From positions 3,908,501 through 3,972,500 of the forward strand of contig OY829539.1 of the NCBI GenBank assembly GCA_963691705.1: 64,000 bases of DNA. The letters run 5' to 3'. This DNA is from Viola odorata. Lineage: Eukaryota > Streptophyta > Magnoliopsida > Malpighiales > Violaceae. A program made the position numbers and the translations under genes. Shown in pieces: positions 43,011-54,500 of this stretch (positions within the stretch are counted from its first letter, which is position 1; each line of letters opens with the position of its first letter). The notes beneath the pieces are model-generated. The model searched no databases. It had not been told where the DNA came from and worked only from the letters and a program-made list of their open reading frames with translations.

Positions 43011-44387
43011 AAGGAAAAAGGAAAAAGGAAAACACCACCCATCATCTTTTCCTCTCCACTCACAACCCACCTCTATTTCCTCCATAACCACCGTACACCA
43101 CCACCATCTCCTTCACTCCAAACGACCACTATATCCACCAAGCTCTTGGTAGGAGAGTGACTGGTATTGTTGTTGTTGTTGTTGATGGTATTAGTAAAAT
43201 AACATAGATATTCGAGTTAGCTAATTAATATCATTACAGATGGATTCAATTTTCATGCAAGTCCACAAAATGGGTATATATCTCATTTTGACATTTTAAC
43301 AAACACTTTGCATACCACCAAGACATGGGCACTGGTTGTTTTCTATGAAAAATCTGGAGCCCAACTTTTTAATTAAGATGTTCATCATTTTTGATAATTT
43401 AATGGCTTGATCCCTGCCCACAACCGCAACCACTCCCAACCGAGAAGAGCGTCGATTGCGGCGATCCAGAACCAACCCTCCCCTGCAAAATACCAAAAAT
43501 ACCCTTAACCTGCTACCCTTATTCCTTAGTGTGGCACAACCAAGAGAGTCCGATCACTCAACTTGTTTATCAGTTCGTGTTACTCTCGCAAAATCTTCTT
43601 TTTCGGTATCCCGGGTGTCCTTATCTTAATTGTATACCATACTGTAATGATTAATTAAGTCCATTCCTTAATCTGAAATCACATTAGACAATTCTTCTGT
43701 TGCTTTCTATGGAGGCTATGCCTTTTTCCAGTATCTATGTATGAGAAAAAGTGTTAGTCGTTGACAGAAAGTCCTCAAGAACTTTAATCTTAGTGGAAAT
43801 TTTAACAGATCAATGTATTTTTTTGTTGGGGTGATATTCATTTATTGATTGTAGTGTTAAATGCATTTATTATTGGGTATTTTTTAAAATACATATGCGT
43901 CATAACTCAAAGTCATAAATTCTGTAGAGAATAATGAGTGAGGTGGATAAAAAGACGATTGTATAGGCCTATTTAAGCATATTAAAAATAAATGAACTGT
44001 AATCAATTTGAGATAATTTGCTAGCCAATACTAAGAAGTAAGAATGCATTTTGCTGCACTGAGCTTTAAAATTCATGGAAAGTGCGACTCATGGAACTTG
44101 AGTAACAAACTATACAAAGTACACAATTCAGGATAGTTCAATGCTTTAGCTTAGGGCGACGATAAGTCTTTCGTCGACTATTTGAGCGTCACATTAGGCT
44201 AGGGCGATCAAAGATTAGTCACTGGAGTGAAGCTCTCAGCCAGGGAACTAAACTAAGTTGGATAAAAGGAGTTAACCTTCTCTTCAAATTTGGAATTTCT
44301 TTAAAGTGCTTTCAAGTGTTCCTATTCTTCTTCTTCTTTTGTTTGTTGTTCGATTTGATGGTTATTGTTTCCAAACTGGGTTTGCAG
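43011..44387. other. Intergenic DNA between LINE and NRPB8 pseudogene
   Basis: Starts C/A-rich (43020-43170), has a GTT repeat near 43168-43186, then ordinary AT-rich DNA. No first exon of the NRPB8 pseudogene was found here. Confidence 0.45.
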
Positions 44388-45287
44388 TTTCGCATATCGA
44401 AGCAGAGAGCGTATAGTTTGACATGTCGATGAGGCTTGATGTAAACACAGATGTATATCCAATCGAAAAGATGAGAAGTTTACAGTGAAATTAACTCCCA
44501 CATTGAATATTGATGGATCAGCTGACTCTGGTTACTATAATCCGGTAATTAATCTTCGTTTATTCGGCATTTATATGTGTTGGTATGCTGGTGTGATAGA
44601 TTCTTGAATGAATATAGAATTTATAACTGAAATTTATGACCTGGGGGAGGTAGGTATAACAAGGATGAGAATGGATGGACATAAAGTATACTCATTCCTT
44701 CTAATGTTCATTCATCACACTTCATTCTCATCCCGTCGATTTACGCCAGGTTACCAAACAAGACATATTTGTATTCCATTTTGTACTCTGCGAGTTGAGG
44801 TTGAGTTGCTTTGGCCTCAGTCCTAAGGCTTTTGAGTACAATAGTTGGTTTGACACGATCAATGCTATTCCACGATCGGCTCTTGAACGTTTGATAAATG
44901 AACTGTGGTGGGGCAAAATCATTGTTCCATCTCCAATGATTTCAATCTTGTTTATTGCCTTGACCTTGTCATATATTTTCATATTACAGAGCAGGGGACA
45001 ATTGCTGATGACTATGAATACATAATGCATGGAAAGTTGTTCAAGTTCAACGAGGATGGTTCTGGGGAAAATGCCTTAACGTATGTACCTATGACTTTCA
45101 TCCTTGTTTTTTTGAGAATATTAATGATTCTTTGGCTTCTCATTGGTTGTTTCCATTTTATTTATTGGTCTTTATTTACAGGGAGATGATCATTTCTTTC
45201 GGTGGCCTTAGGACGTCTCTGAAGGGAAGTCGTGACCAGATGACCAGCTTTCAGCTAGATAACAAATATTTCCTCTGTATGAATTGA
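44388..45287 (+). pseudogene. NRPB8 (RPB8) second copy, broken
   Basis: Exon-like pieces at 44388-44544, 44990-45080 and 45182-45287 keep GT-AG borders and RPB8 motifs: RLDVNTDVYPIE, LTPTLNIDGSADSGYYNP, YEYIMHGKLFKF and ISFGGLRTSLKGS. Breaks are an early TAG in the first piece, a one-base loss after VYPIEK, a phase mismatch into the third exon, no first exon, and a stop that removes the last MRKL-type residues. It keeps the DSGYYNP segment that the intact copy lacks, so it may come from a different NRPB8 paralogue rather than a fresh duplicate. Tail-to-tail with the RBR pseudogene. Confidence 0.85.
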
Positions 45288-45469
45288 ACAAAAAAAATAG
45301 AAAATTACTGCAGAGTGTGGTTGTTTTCTTCAGTGTTTGGATAAAAATCCTCCAATTATTTTGATCTTTATGGCGATATTTTGATTTTAGTAGTAATAAT
45401 CTAAATTAAGGGCTAATTTTCAGGTACGAGAATATAAATAGATATTAGGTTTATTGTTCTTATCATTTT

Positions 45470-46260
45470 CTAACAGTTAGAGCTCCATCTTATATAGAGC
45501 AATGGAACGGCAATGATAGTCGAAATCATCAATGGAATCATCCAAAGCCAAACAGGATCTCTGCGTCCGTCACAAGATCCAAAATGAGTTTGTCCTCCAC
45601 ACCGATGGCAGAATTCCATTCCGCACCTGCATATCAGAAATAATCCGAACATCAGTTAGGTTATCTAGTTGTAAGGATTTCATCCTTCGGGATCTTTTAA
45701 GAGGTTAAGGATTCAAATCAGCTAATTGAAAAAGCATCAAACAGAAGGGCACATATATATACCTGCATCGCACAACCCTGCAACCTTGAGTTCGCCATGG
45801 AAGTTGGCACTGGAAACAGAAGTCCTTCTTACAATTTGGGCATTTTGCTTTCTTTGAGTTACCTTCGCACTCATCCAAAACCAGCGCGGAGCAGTCTTGA
45901 AACGGGCAGTAGCAGTTCTTGAACTCCAAAACCTTTAAACCGCAGAGAATATCGCACCATTCTTGAAACAATGGCGTCGGCAGGAACAGCCTGCAAGAGA
46001 TGGGGTCTAGTTGGTGATTGCAACTTGGTCCAGGACATTTAATACCTCCAATTCTTGATTCCACTTGCGCTTCAATGTACTTGGCTATGCATTCCAGGCA
46101 GAACGGATGATCACACAACCCACCATTCTTGAATTTCTTGATCGATTCGTTGGGTTCTAAGTATATTTCGCAGGTAAAACCTGAAGCCCCCTCCGATCGC
46201 TGCGGCTCTTCCCTTCCAGCTTCCGTTTTCAGGGCAACTTGCCCTGCCTTTCAAGGCTGG
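45470..46260 (-). pseudogene. RBR (RING-between-RING) E3 ligase copy 1, damaged
   Basis: Homologue of the gene at 47869-48918 in the same orientation. Exon 1 runs from about 46260 to 45763 and exon 2 from 45626 to 45470, with GT-AG borders. RING1 (GFTCEIYLEP, with tyrosine where the second cysteine should be), IBR (CPNCKKDFCFQC) and part of RING2 (CGMEFCHRCGG, HFGSC) are present, then a hydrophobic C-terminus. Three defects: the ATG is gone, one RING1 cysteine is lost, and about 45 residues between IBR and RING2 are deleted, including the first RING2 cysteines. The remaining frame is open, so the damage may be recent. Ubiquitin ligase activity is not expected. Confidence 0.82.
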
Positions 46261-46635
46261 AGAGAGTATAACAAACTAGCAGTAGTAGTCCTTCCGATTT
46301 TAATCTCCTTATTAAAATCACTTTCCTGGATACTTCACACTATCTTTGTGGTTTTAACACAAACATATATTTATTTAGTAGAATTTTAATTTGGTCGGGA
46401 TATGTATTCCATGTTTTCTCAGTCACCTTCGCCTGTTTAAAATATATGTATATATTTTCTGAGTGTGAAGTTAATCTTGAGATATTTTAATATTTAAAAT
46501 AAAATTAATTAATTAATTAAATAAATAAATAAACAATAAGATTTAATCTCTAAGAGTCAAGGAGTTACGATAGATAATAATGATGGTTCTGATTGTAATA
46601 GTTTCTCCACTTATTTGAAAAAAAAATACCTATCT

Positions 46636-46644
46636 TTTATAATT
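46636..46644. repeat. Target-site duplication TTTATAATT, left
   Basis: Exact 9-bp repeat with 47344-47352, flanking the inverted-repeat element between. Confidence 0.9.
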
Positions 46645-47343
46645 GGAGAAAGTCATAATATCAACCCATGTTTGTACTAAATGTCCAAAAAATACCTCAA
46701 ATTTACAATTGAGTAAAAAAGAACACTATATTTGTCATTTTTAATAAATCACACTTTATTTTTAAAATAAAGTTAGATTTAGTTGGGGTTTTAATTAATT
46801 TACTAAAAAAATGATAATTTTTTTTTCATCTCTCCTTACTAGATAGACGGGTATAACTCAAAAAAAAATTTAAAAATGAAATTTACATCAACATTTTCCA
46901 ACAATTTTTTGATGTTATTAGGAAATTTTAAGAAGATAGTTGATACTCAGTTTAATATAATTCAGTGTACAATTTTTTTTTTATACTTTTAATGAAATTT
47001 CAAAGTTTACATTTTTTTGTGTGTAGATTAACCGTAACTGTATTTTTAGATATGTTCGGATTAATTTTACATTTAATTTTATTTAAATTTTTTAAATTTC
47101 TGCGTCAATCTGGTCTAAAAAAAGAGATAGAAAAAATTTTCATATCAATTTTTTAATAAATTAATTTTCATATCAGCGAAATCGAAAGTCATTTTTTAGA
47201 AGAGCCAAATAAATTTTAAAACAATTTTAAAAGTATAGTGTGATTTATTAAAATTGACAAACGTAGAGTTCTTTTTTACTTAATTGTAAACTTATAGTGT
47301 TTTTCGAACATTTAATGCACAGGTTACTTTTATGACTTTTTCC
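46645..47343. mobile_element. MULE-type MITE (699 bp)
   Basis: Starts GGAGAAAGTCATAA and ends TTATGACTTTTTCC with inverted ends of about 120 bp or more, and an exact 9-bp duplication TTTATAATT. AT-rich, no coding sequence. Different family from the two Pack-MULEs. It lies between the two RBR copies. Confidence 0.88.
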
Positions 47344-47868
47344 TTTATAATTTGTTAGATAAATACTATGATTATTTACTAATTAAATATAGTAAACCTA
47401 AAGTTGGATGGGACTTGTAATTGAAATAATCAACACACACAAATACAGCACTTTCCTTAAAACCAGCCATGTATCATACTTTCTGTTTCTCAAACAAACA
47501 AGCTCTAAGCACAGCATGTAAACAGTACCTACTCTACAGAACTTCATTGGAGAAAAGGGATTCAAATATAAACAGAAAGTAGCATCTCAATTCTCATTGA
47601 TGCTAATCCCTAATGCTTAGTATGGGATGAGGGAAAGGAAAAAATGGAATGGAAATTTGTTAAATTCCTTTCCCTAGTTAAATTTCTCTTGCTTTCCCTA
47701 ACCACATTAGGTTCTCATACTAAGAGTAAAGCTAATACAGAAGAAAAACAACGGCCTTCAGATAACTCAGCCATCAAACTAGAGTGAAACTGTTAAAGAG
47801 GATCATCTACATCCTGATAACGGAACAGGGTGAATGTAGTCTATTAGGCAAGTCTCTGTGATTCTGTA

Positions 47869-48918
47869 CTACGTATCTCGTGGTGGAGAAAAATGTACTA
47901 GATGATGGAAAGTGGCATACATCAAGACCATGATGAGCATTACGACAAACAAAAAGCAAGCATTTGAACACGACTTGTGCTTGCAGGAACCGAAATGGGA
48001 TCGTCCTCCACATTTATGGCAAAATAGAACCCCACACCTGCATTCATACATGCACTTTATGAGCAGAGTGGTTTAGCTCTTCACGCTCAAGGATACAAGT
48101 TCTATCATGTTTAAGCAAAAGTACTTAACATAATCCTAAATCAAAGTACACCAATTCAACCATACTTTAAGCTTGTATGATGTCATTTCTGCCGGTGCAT
48201 TGTATGATTTATGTTGTTTCACTATCAAATATGACGTGTGAAAATGTGTTCGCTAGCATGCACACATGTTTATGCATATATCTGAGTGAGCATTAGAAAA
48301 GAAGCCATACTTGCATTTAATTTGACGGCAACCACTAACTCGCTCAACAGAGTGACCACAATTATAACACCTAGTCCATTTGTTCACTTCAATGAGTCGC
48401 CCAGCCAGAATGTCATTGCGATCCCTCAACTGTCTACTCTCAAAGCACCGATATCCTGCATGCCAAGGGATTTTGCATTGAAAACAGAAGTTTTTCTTGC
48501 AGTTAGGACAATCCACTTTCTTCAGCTTATCCCTACACTCGTTCAAAACCAAGGCTGAGCAGGCTCGATAAGGACAGTAGCACCTTTCAAACTGTAACAG
48601 TGTCAAATCACATACAAGATCACACCATTTCTCAAACACTGGTTTTGAGATGATAGCTCTGCACAAGAGAGGGTCTAATGACTGGTTGCAGCTCAGTCCA
48701 GGACACTCTATGTGCCCGGTGTTGCCTTCAACTTTTACTTCAATGTACTTTGCTATGCAGTCCAAGCAGAAAGGATGACTACACGCACCACCATTCTTGA
48801 ATTTCCTGCTTGATACCATAGGCTCAATGCATATCTCACAAGTGAAGCCTGAAATTTCTTCTTCTTGTTCTCTTTCTTGTCGTTCTGTTTGTTGGGCCTT
48901 TTGCACTGTGTTTCCCAT
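47869..48918 (-). CDS. RBR-type E3 ubiquitin ligase
   Basis: Two coding exons, 48311-48918 and 47869-48037, joined by a GT-AG intron in phase, give 258 residues. RING1: GFTCEICIEPM then CSHPFCLDCIAKYI. IBR: CPYRACSALVLNEC then CPNCKKNFCFQC. RING2: CYNCGHSVERVSGCRQIKC, then CGVLFCHKCGG and HFGSC. RBR ligases take ubiquitin from an E2 onto a RING2 cysteine, here expected to be the cysteine in SGCRQ. The C-terminus (FLFVVMLIMVLMYATF) looks like one membrane anchor. A 5' UTR intron is likely: a donor-like GTAAGG lies near 49757 and an AG acceptor near 48936. All zinc ligands appear present, so this copy is probably functional. Substrate unknown. Confidence 0.88.
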
Positions 48919-48935
48919 TATATGTTCTGCCTTTC

Positions 48936-50626
48936 AGTTTCAAGAATCAGCTTCAATTCAAGAAACAATTCCCGAGAGCTTATAATTTTAATTTAACATA
49001 GTTACATCATATCAGATCATATATCTAAATCTAAAAAGGACACCATCAAAAACCAAAAGTCAGATTCTTTACAAATTTTCAGTGCATGGTGTTTAAAGGT
49101 GTCAAAACAATACGGATTAGCAGATTATTTACAATAAATCAAACAATATGTATTTTGATGCTTTATATATATCAAGCACTCTCCCAATGAAACAATGGAG
49201 TATTCCCATTAGCCCAACATCATTTCCTATTGAATCCAGCAAAACCTTAACTTTTGATTCCTTGACAACTAACCATTTTAAAAGCACTTCCTCAATTTTA
49301 ACAAATCCTCAGCTACATGTTCTCCAAAAATCAATCCTTTTTAGTTTTCACATTAACAAAAAAAAAAAAGTTTTTGATCTGATCCTCTAATTCGAGACGC
49401 AAAATGGGTCCATAGCTCATCAGAAGATGAGGACAATTTCAACTTTAAATTGTTTTCCAGGAGAACAGATGAGGATCCAATTAACCACAACCCTCAAAAA
49501 CATAAAAGGACAGTGAAAGTAAAGGAGATCCTTTACTCTCACTGATCTCTGACCAACAAAACAAGACAAGACAAAAAGTTAAACTTTGTCAGCGTCATAA
49601 ATCATAATCACAATCATACTTCATGCTCCGGCCACATAATAAAAAAGACTGAAACTTTACAAATAATAAGAAAATCAAAGTTCAAAATGACATTATTCTG
49701 CATTAATGGCGATGAGAAGAAAGGCAGTAGCAGTAAAGGAATTAGCTTACCCTTACCAGAAGGAAGGGATTAGGTTACGAGGGAGTAAAATTGAGTTTTT
49801 TTCCTTCTGTTTCGCAGAAACCCAGCTGAAGAAAACCTGTTTGAGAAAAAGAGAGAAGTGTACGAAAGGAGAAGGAAATTGTGCAAAACCAAGACCCCTG
49901 CACTGCCGTTACATAGTGTGTGTAGTGTGTACTGCTTTCCTTGTGTGCTATCTATCTATAGTAAGCCAAACGTCTATTGCATGATGTGGGTGAGATGTAC
50001 TAGTCAGTCCTCCTTCCTTCTGCATTACTAGTTCGATACACTTAGGGAACTCTACATTAATTAGGTGAAAATGACACCAAACAACCTCTTCTTTTTGTTC
50101 TTCACACTTCATGTTCTTTTGTACTTTTCTGATTCTCTCATTATAATTTTTTTATATTTATTTTTTTCTAAGTATTTTTTCAATTGAAATAAATCTCGTT
50201 CAATACCTTAAACTCAAATATAATACATAGATGGTAATTTTTTTTTATTACTGGCACATAATTGATGTTCATAAACCCTATAATAAACATTTAAAAAAGC
50301 ATGTTGGAATTGTTAGGATACTGCTACATTATTTTATTTTTCTTTTTTATTATTAAAGTATACATGATTTTTTTCCCTTAAAAAATGGAGAAACTAATAA
50401 TAACATGACACTTCATTATTTCATATTTTCCCCTTCAATTGTTATGAACTCTCCGAATAATCATGTAAAAATATAATTAAATTAATATATCCCTTGATTT
50501 TAGGATTTTTCATCATTGTGAACAGTTTTACAAGGTTTTTTTTTTTTACAAAATATATCAACAAAATTAAACTCTCACAAAACTTGACACCCACTAAATC
50601 AGCTTGAATTTTCTTTTTCTCGTGAG
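48936..50626. other. 5' UTR intron and promoter region of the RBR gene, then intergenic DNA
   Basis: 48936-49757 is probably the 5' UTR intron of the RBR gene, and about 49757-49950 its first exon and promoter side (minus strand). Beyond 50040 the DNA is AT-rich with no gene seen. Confidence 0.4.
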
Positions 50627-50638
50627 TCCATTGTACAA

Positions 50639-50781
50639 GGAAAAAACTTGGGTAGATCATGATCTAGGATGATGACACATGCCTCAAATAGTGCTAGAAT
50701 ACCACTATTCTTGACATTTTTGGACACGTGTTATCATCCTACATCATGATGTAGGTAGATCATGATCTACCCAAGTTTTAC
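50639..50781. mobile_element. Small MITE (143 bp) with 12-bp flanking repeats
   Basis: Inverted ends CTTGGGTAGATCATGATCTA and the complement at right enclose a short core. TCCATTGTACAA at 50627-50638 recurs at 50782-50793. A 12-bp duplication is unusual for a MITE; a LINE-type mechanism usually leaves a poly(A) tail, not seen here. Confidence 0.7.
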
Positions 50782-51529
50782 TCCATTGTACAACTAAGTA
50801 AAACTTGAACACAAGACTAAAATCAACCTCTAAAAAATGCAAGCCTTAGATGGCCATACCTGACCTGAAGCTTAAAACAACAAAGATCATAAGTAGGTAA
50901 TATAGTCTAACAACCCATAATAAACAACAAGCCTCAGTTCAACCATAAAAGAAAACAAGTGGCAGAAGACATCAACTCGTTAACAAACAAATAAAATCTT
51001 GCTTTCAAGCTTTAGGCCCTGATTGGACTCGTTGTTATTGTATTGTTGTGGGTTACTTGCTACCCGATTGACAAAAGTGCAGTTTGTAAAAATTGTTAAA
51101 GTTTCTGGTTAAATTATATTATTAAACTGAAAAGGCAGAGTGTTTGGTTAAACTAATATTAAAAGTATTGTGTTATTTTATTTTTGAGTGACTTTAATTA
51201 ATTTGATTGCGTGGGAGATAAGTTAGGAATTGCTTTTTCTATACACTAGGTTAATTACCGATATAGGCTATAGATATAAATATGTAAGTACCATGCGGCT
51301 TGAAAAGTGTAGCTTGATAGTGTGTGCGCGGGAGAGTAAATTGGGAGGCAGTGAGTTGAGAGGTACTAGAGAGAGTAGGCAATAGAGCAATTGTGAGTGA
51401 GAGATCTTTTGTTCTAGGTGGAGGTATAATTGAGAGATGTTATTAACTGTATTGGATTCAGAGTTGGAGAGATTATTGATTATAATTACAATTAATAGTG
51501 GATTAAAGTGGAGTAGGCGTATGAGTTGG

Positions 51530-52120
51530 CAAGCTTGATCAAGATGTTAGATATATCTAACAAGTATGATATTCATACGTTTGATGATTTTGCTCTTTGG
51601 CAAAGCACTGTGATGACGTTCTAACTATTCAAGTACTAGATGTTGCTCTCAATGAGGTAAAACCTGAAGTGATGAAGGAATTAGATTGGGGTGAAATTCA
51701 AAAGAAAGTAGTAAATTAGATTCGATTGGCACTCACTCTTGGTGTTAAAAACCATGTCTTGGACGAGAAGACACCACGGGGTATTTGGGAAACGCTAGCA
51801 GTTATGAAATTCCTTGGATTTGAATGAGGGAGTTACAAGACAAAGTAGACGAATTGGATAGGGAAGTTGACTTTCGGGTTCTCTCGATTAGGAAAGAAGA
51901 GGAGCAGCCTGAGGTTACCATCAATATGTGGTATCACTCTAATGGTGTGGTTTCGGGGATTGAAACACAAGTTTCTTTCATCATTCGGTTGACATGACTA
52001 ATAGAAGGAAGATGATCACGCATTTCATAGTGGAGGATCAAAAGTTAGAATCATAGGCCACTATTAAGGAGGAGGCAGCTCGTCACTTTGCTAAATTTTT
52101 TTCAAAAAGGTTAGTTGGCA
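51530..52120 (+). pseudogene. Fossil copia gag fragment
   Basis: Pieces in one frame with stops read FALWQ, VKPEVMKELDWGEIQKK, IRLALTLGVKNHVLDEKTP and GIWETLA. These fit the UBN2 gag domain of copia elements (compare SLGDKVLREV and LGLWQKLESLY of the copia at 4499-5323). Many stops and frame changes; no LTRs recognised around it. Confidence 0.55.
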
Positions 52121-52243
52121 GCGTCTGAATATTCCTATTTTGGGTTTTAACAAAATATATGAGGAGGAATCAACAAGTTTAGACGGTGAGATATTGACAG
52201 GTCGTCGAAATTCGTCAAAATAATTACAACATAACACTAATTA

Positions 52244-52597
52244 CTAAACAGACTTTACTTGGTCCGAAGACAAATCAAGATTCAACTTCTTATTGAGGGT
52301 TTTAGTAAACTCTTTTATTTCAAGAACACCATTTGGGAAATTAATCATTCGTTCTAGCACAGAAATTTCATCCAGGGGGGCCAATAAACACTGACCCATT
52401 TTACGCTTATGTTTTTCTTGAGGATTTTGGGGTGGAGATGGTGATTTTGAGGATAATTTTTCAATTATTTCAACTGAAGAAGAAGAAGCAAGAAGTCTTT
52501 TTGATGCCATGTGGAAGAGGAAGTATAGGAGAGCGGGAGAGGGAGAAAAAGAAAGGGCTGCAAAGAGAGTGAGGATGAAAATGGGCAGCAGCAACAT
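52244..52597 (-). CDS. GeBP-like 5' fragment, array copy 1 (longest)
   Basis: 117 residues: hydrophobic start (MLLLPIFILTLFAALSF), a second possible start at MASKRLL, a serine-rich acidic stretch (SSSSVEIIEKL), then LDEISVLERMINF, NGVLEIKEFTKTLNKKLNLD and SSDQVKSV. The last part resembles the DUF573 DNA-binding domain of GeBP/storekeeper-like factors (acidic residues then hydrophobic LL.GMIDF, F..I...L, S..Q). The domain is cut off before its basic end. Copy 1 is at the edge of the array and extends furthest. Identity is an inference from pattern, not certain. Confidence 0.4.
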   Translation of the reverse strand: MLLLPIFILTLFAALSFSPSPALLYFLFHMASKRLLASSSSVEIIEKLSSKSPSPPQNPQEKHKRKMGQCLLAPLDEISVLERMINFPNGVLEIKEFTKTLNKKLNLDLSSDQVKSV

Positions 52598-52600
52598 AAG

Positions 52601-52957
52601 TTATAAATAGTTTTTTAAATTAAGTAAAGAAAAATCAAGATTCAACTTCTTGTTGAGGGTTTTAGTAAACTCTTTTATTTCAAGAACACCATTTGGGAAA
52701 TTAATCATTCGTTCTAGCACAGAAATTTCATCAAGGGGGGCCAATAAACACTGATCCATTTTACGCTTGTGTTTTTCTTGGGGATTTTGGGGTGGAGATG
52801 GTGATTCTGAGGATAATTCCTCAATTATTTCAACTGAAGAAGAAGAAGCAAGAATTTTTTTTGATGCCATGTGGAAGAGAGAGTATAGGAGAGCGGAAGA
52901 GGAAGAAAAAGAAAGGGCTGCAAAGAGAATGAGGATCAAAATGGACAACAGCAACAT
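52601..52957 (-). CDS. GeBP-like 5' fragment, array copy 2
   Basis: 118 residues, open throughout. Same layout as copy 1 but ends SLLNLKNYL after NLDF, where the next unit begins, so the DNA-binding domain is truncated by the tandem junction. Substitutions relative to copy 1 include MASKKIL and EELSSES. Confidence 0.4.
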   Translation of the reverse strand: MLLLSILILILFAALSFSSSSALLYSLFHMASKKILASSSSVEIIEELSSESPSPPQNPQEKHKRKMDQCLLAPLDEISVLERMINFPNGVLEIKEFTKTLNKKLNLDFSLLNLKNYL

Positions 52958-53164
52958 AAGTTATAAATAGTTTTTTAAATTAAGTAAAGACAAATCAAGA
53001 TTCAACTTCTTGTTGAGGGTTTTAGTAAACTCTTTTATTTCAAGAATGCCATTTGGGAAATTAATCATTCGTTCTAGCACAGAAATTTCATCCAGGGGGG
53101 CCAATAAACACTGACCCATTTTACGCTTGTGTTTTTCTTGGGGATTTTGGGGTGGAGATGGTGA

Positions 53165-53317
53165 TTATGAGGATAATTCTTCAATTATTTCAACTGAAGA
53201 AGAAGAAGCAAGAATTTTTTTTGATGCCATGTGGAAGGGGGAGTATAGGAGAGCGGGAGAGGGAGAAAAAGAAAGGGCTGCAAAGAGAGTGAGGATGAAA
53301 ATGGGCAGCAACAGCAT
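53165..53317 (-). pseudogene. GeBP-like 5' fragment, array copy 3
   Basis: Stopped by TAA at 53165-53167 after EELSS, 50 residues in. The rest of the unit is still present. Confidence 0.5.
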
Positions 53318-53470
53318 AAGTTATAAATAGTTTTTTAAATTAAGTAAAGACAAATCAAGATTCAACTTCTTGTTGAGGGTTTTAGTAAACTCTTTTATTT
53401 CAAGAACGCCATTTGGGAAATTAATCATTCGTTCTAGCACAGAAATTTCATCCAAGAGGGCCAATAAACA

Positions 53471-53677
53471 CTAACCCATTTTACGCTTGTGTTTTTCTTG
53501 AGAATTTTGTGGTGGAGATGGTGATTCTGAGGATAATTCTTCAATTATTTCAATTGAAGAAGAAGAAGCAAGAAATCTTTTTGATGCCATGTGGAAGAGG
53601 GAGTATAGGAGAGCGGGAGAGGGAAAAAAAGAAAGGGCTGCAAAGAGAGTGAGGATGAAAATGGGCAACAACAGCAT
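53471..53677 (-). pseudogene. GeBP-like 5' fragment, array copy 4
   Basis: 68 residues, stopped directly after KRKMG. The remaining unit sequence is intact down to the junction. Confidence 0.5.
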
Positions 53678-53680
53678 AAG

Positions 53681-54035
53681 TTATAAATAGTTTTTTAAAT
53701 TAAGTAAAGACAAATCAAGATTCAACTTCTTGTTGAGGGTTTTAGTAAACTCTTTTATTTCAAGAACACCATTTGGGAAATTAATCATTCGTTCTAGCAC
53801 AGAAATTTCATCAAGGGGGGCCAATAAACACTGATCCATTTTACGCTTGTGTGTTTTCTTGGGGATTTTGGGATGGAGATGGTGATTCTGAGGATAATTC
53901 TTCAATTATTTCAACTGAATACGAAGAAGCAAGAAATGTTTTTGATGCCATGTGGAAGAGGGAGTATAGGACAGCGGGAGAGGAAGAAAAAAAAAGGGCT
54001 GCAAAGAGAATGAGGATGAAAATGGGCAGCAGCAT
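53681..54035 (-). pseudogene. GeBP-like 5' fragment, array copy 5
   Basis: An extra base near 53853 (GTGTGTTTTC instead of GTGTTTTTC) shifts the frame between the two halves (53841-54035 and 53681-53905). It also lacks three bases near the start relative to the other units. Confidence 0.5.
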
Positions 54036-54174
54036 AAGTTATAAATAGTTTTTTAAATTAAGTAATGTACTTTTTTTATATGATTAAATGATAATTTATT
54101 TAATTAATGAATAATTATTACATACATAAATTTTGGTAAGAATTTAAAATCAGTCAATAATTTATCATTGATTT

Positions 54175-54500
54175 TTTTTTTTACAAACACATCGAGTAAA
54201 TTAAATACAAGGTTAGGCTAGGTTTGATTGAAAATATTTTAAGAACACGTGGATTAAATTAATCATTTAGAGGTTTAATTGAAAATCTTTCACAAATACA
54301 CAGACTAAATTAATCATATACAAGTTTTATTGGAATTTTTTTATGAAAATATGGACTAAATTAAACACGGAGCTAAATTTGATTGAATTTTTTTACAAAC
54401 ACGGGGATTCATCAATTAATTATTTAATAATTTAATTAGATTTTCTTATAAATTTGTAGGCTAAATTAATCGTATAGGAATAATTTTTTTAAATAAATAT
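54175..54500. repeat. Degenerate ~60-bp repeats
   Basis: AAACACGGACTAAATTAATCA-like and TTGAAAWTTTTTTAC-like phrases recur five or six times. Too decayed to name. Confidence 0.5.

Larger units (their letters stand above)
52263..54068. repeat. Five-unit tandem array with 360-bp period
   Basis: Units anchored at AATCAAGATTCAACTTCTT begin at 52272, 52632, 52992, 53352 and 53712, an exact 360-bp spacing. Neighbouring units differ at only a few bases. Each unit contains the same gene-derived sequence with, on the minus strand, an ATG just after a TATA-like stretch (TTATAAATAG on plus). Copies 1 and 2 keep the frame; 3, 4 and 5 are broken in different ways. Confidence 0.95.

Noticed and set aside
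41504..43063. RNase H/zinc protein as a host gene
   Set aside because: Domain order, 5' truncation and a poly(A) tail identify a LINE ORF2 end.
52767..54048. Plus-strand 65-67 residue frames in the 360-bp array
   Set aside because: They repeat with the array but have no domain and lie opposite the minus-strand frame that resembles a known family; kept as shadows.
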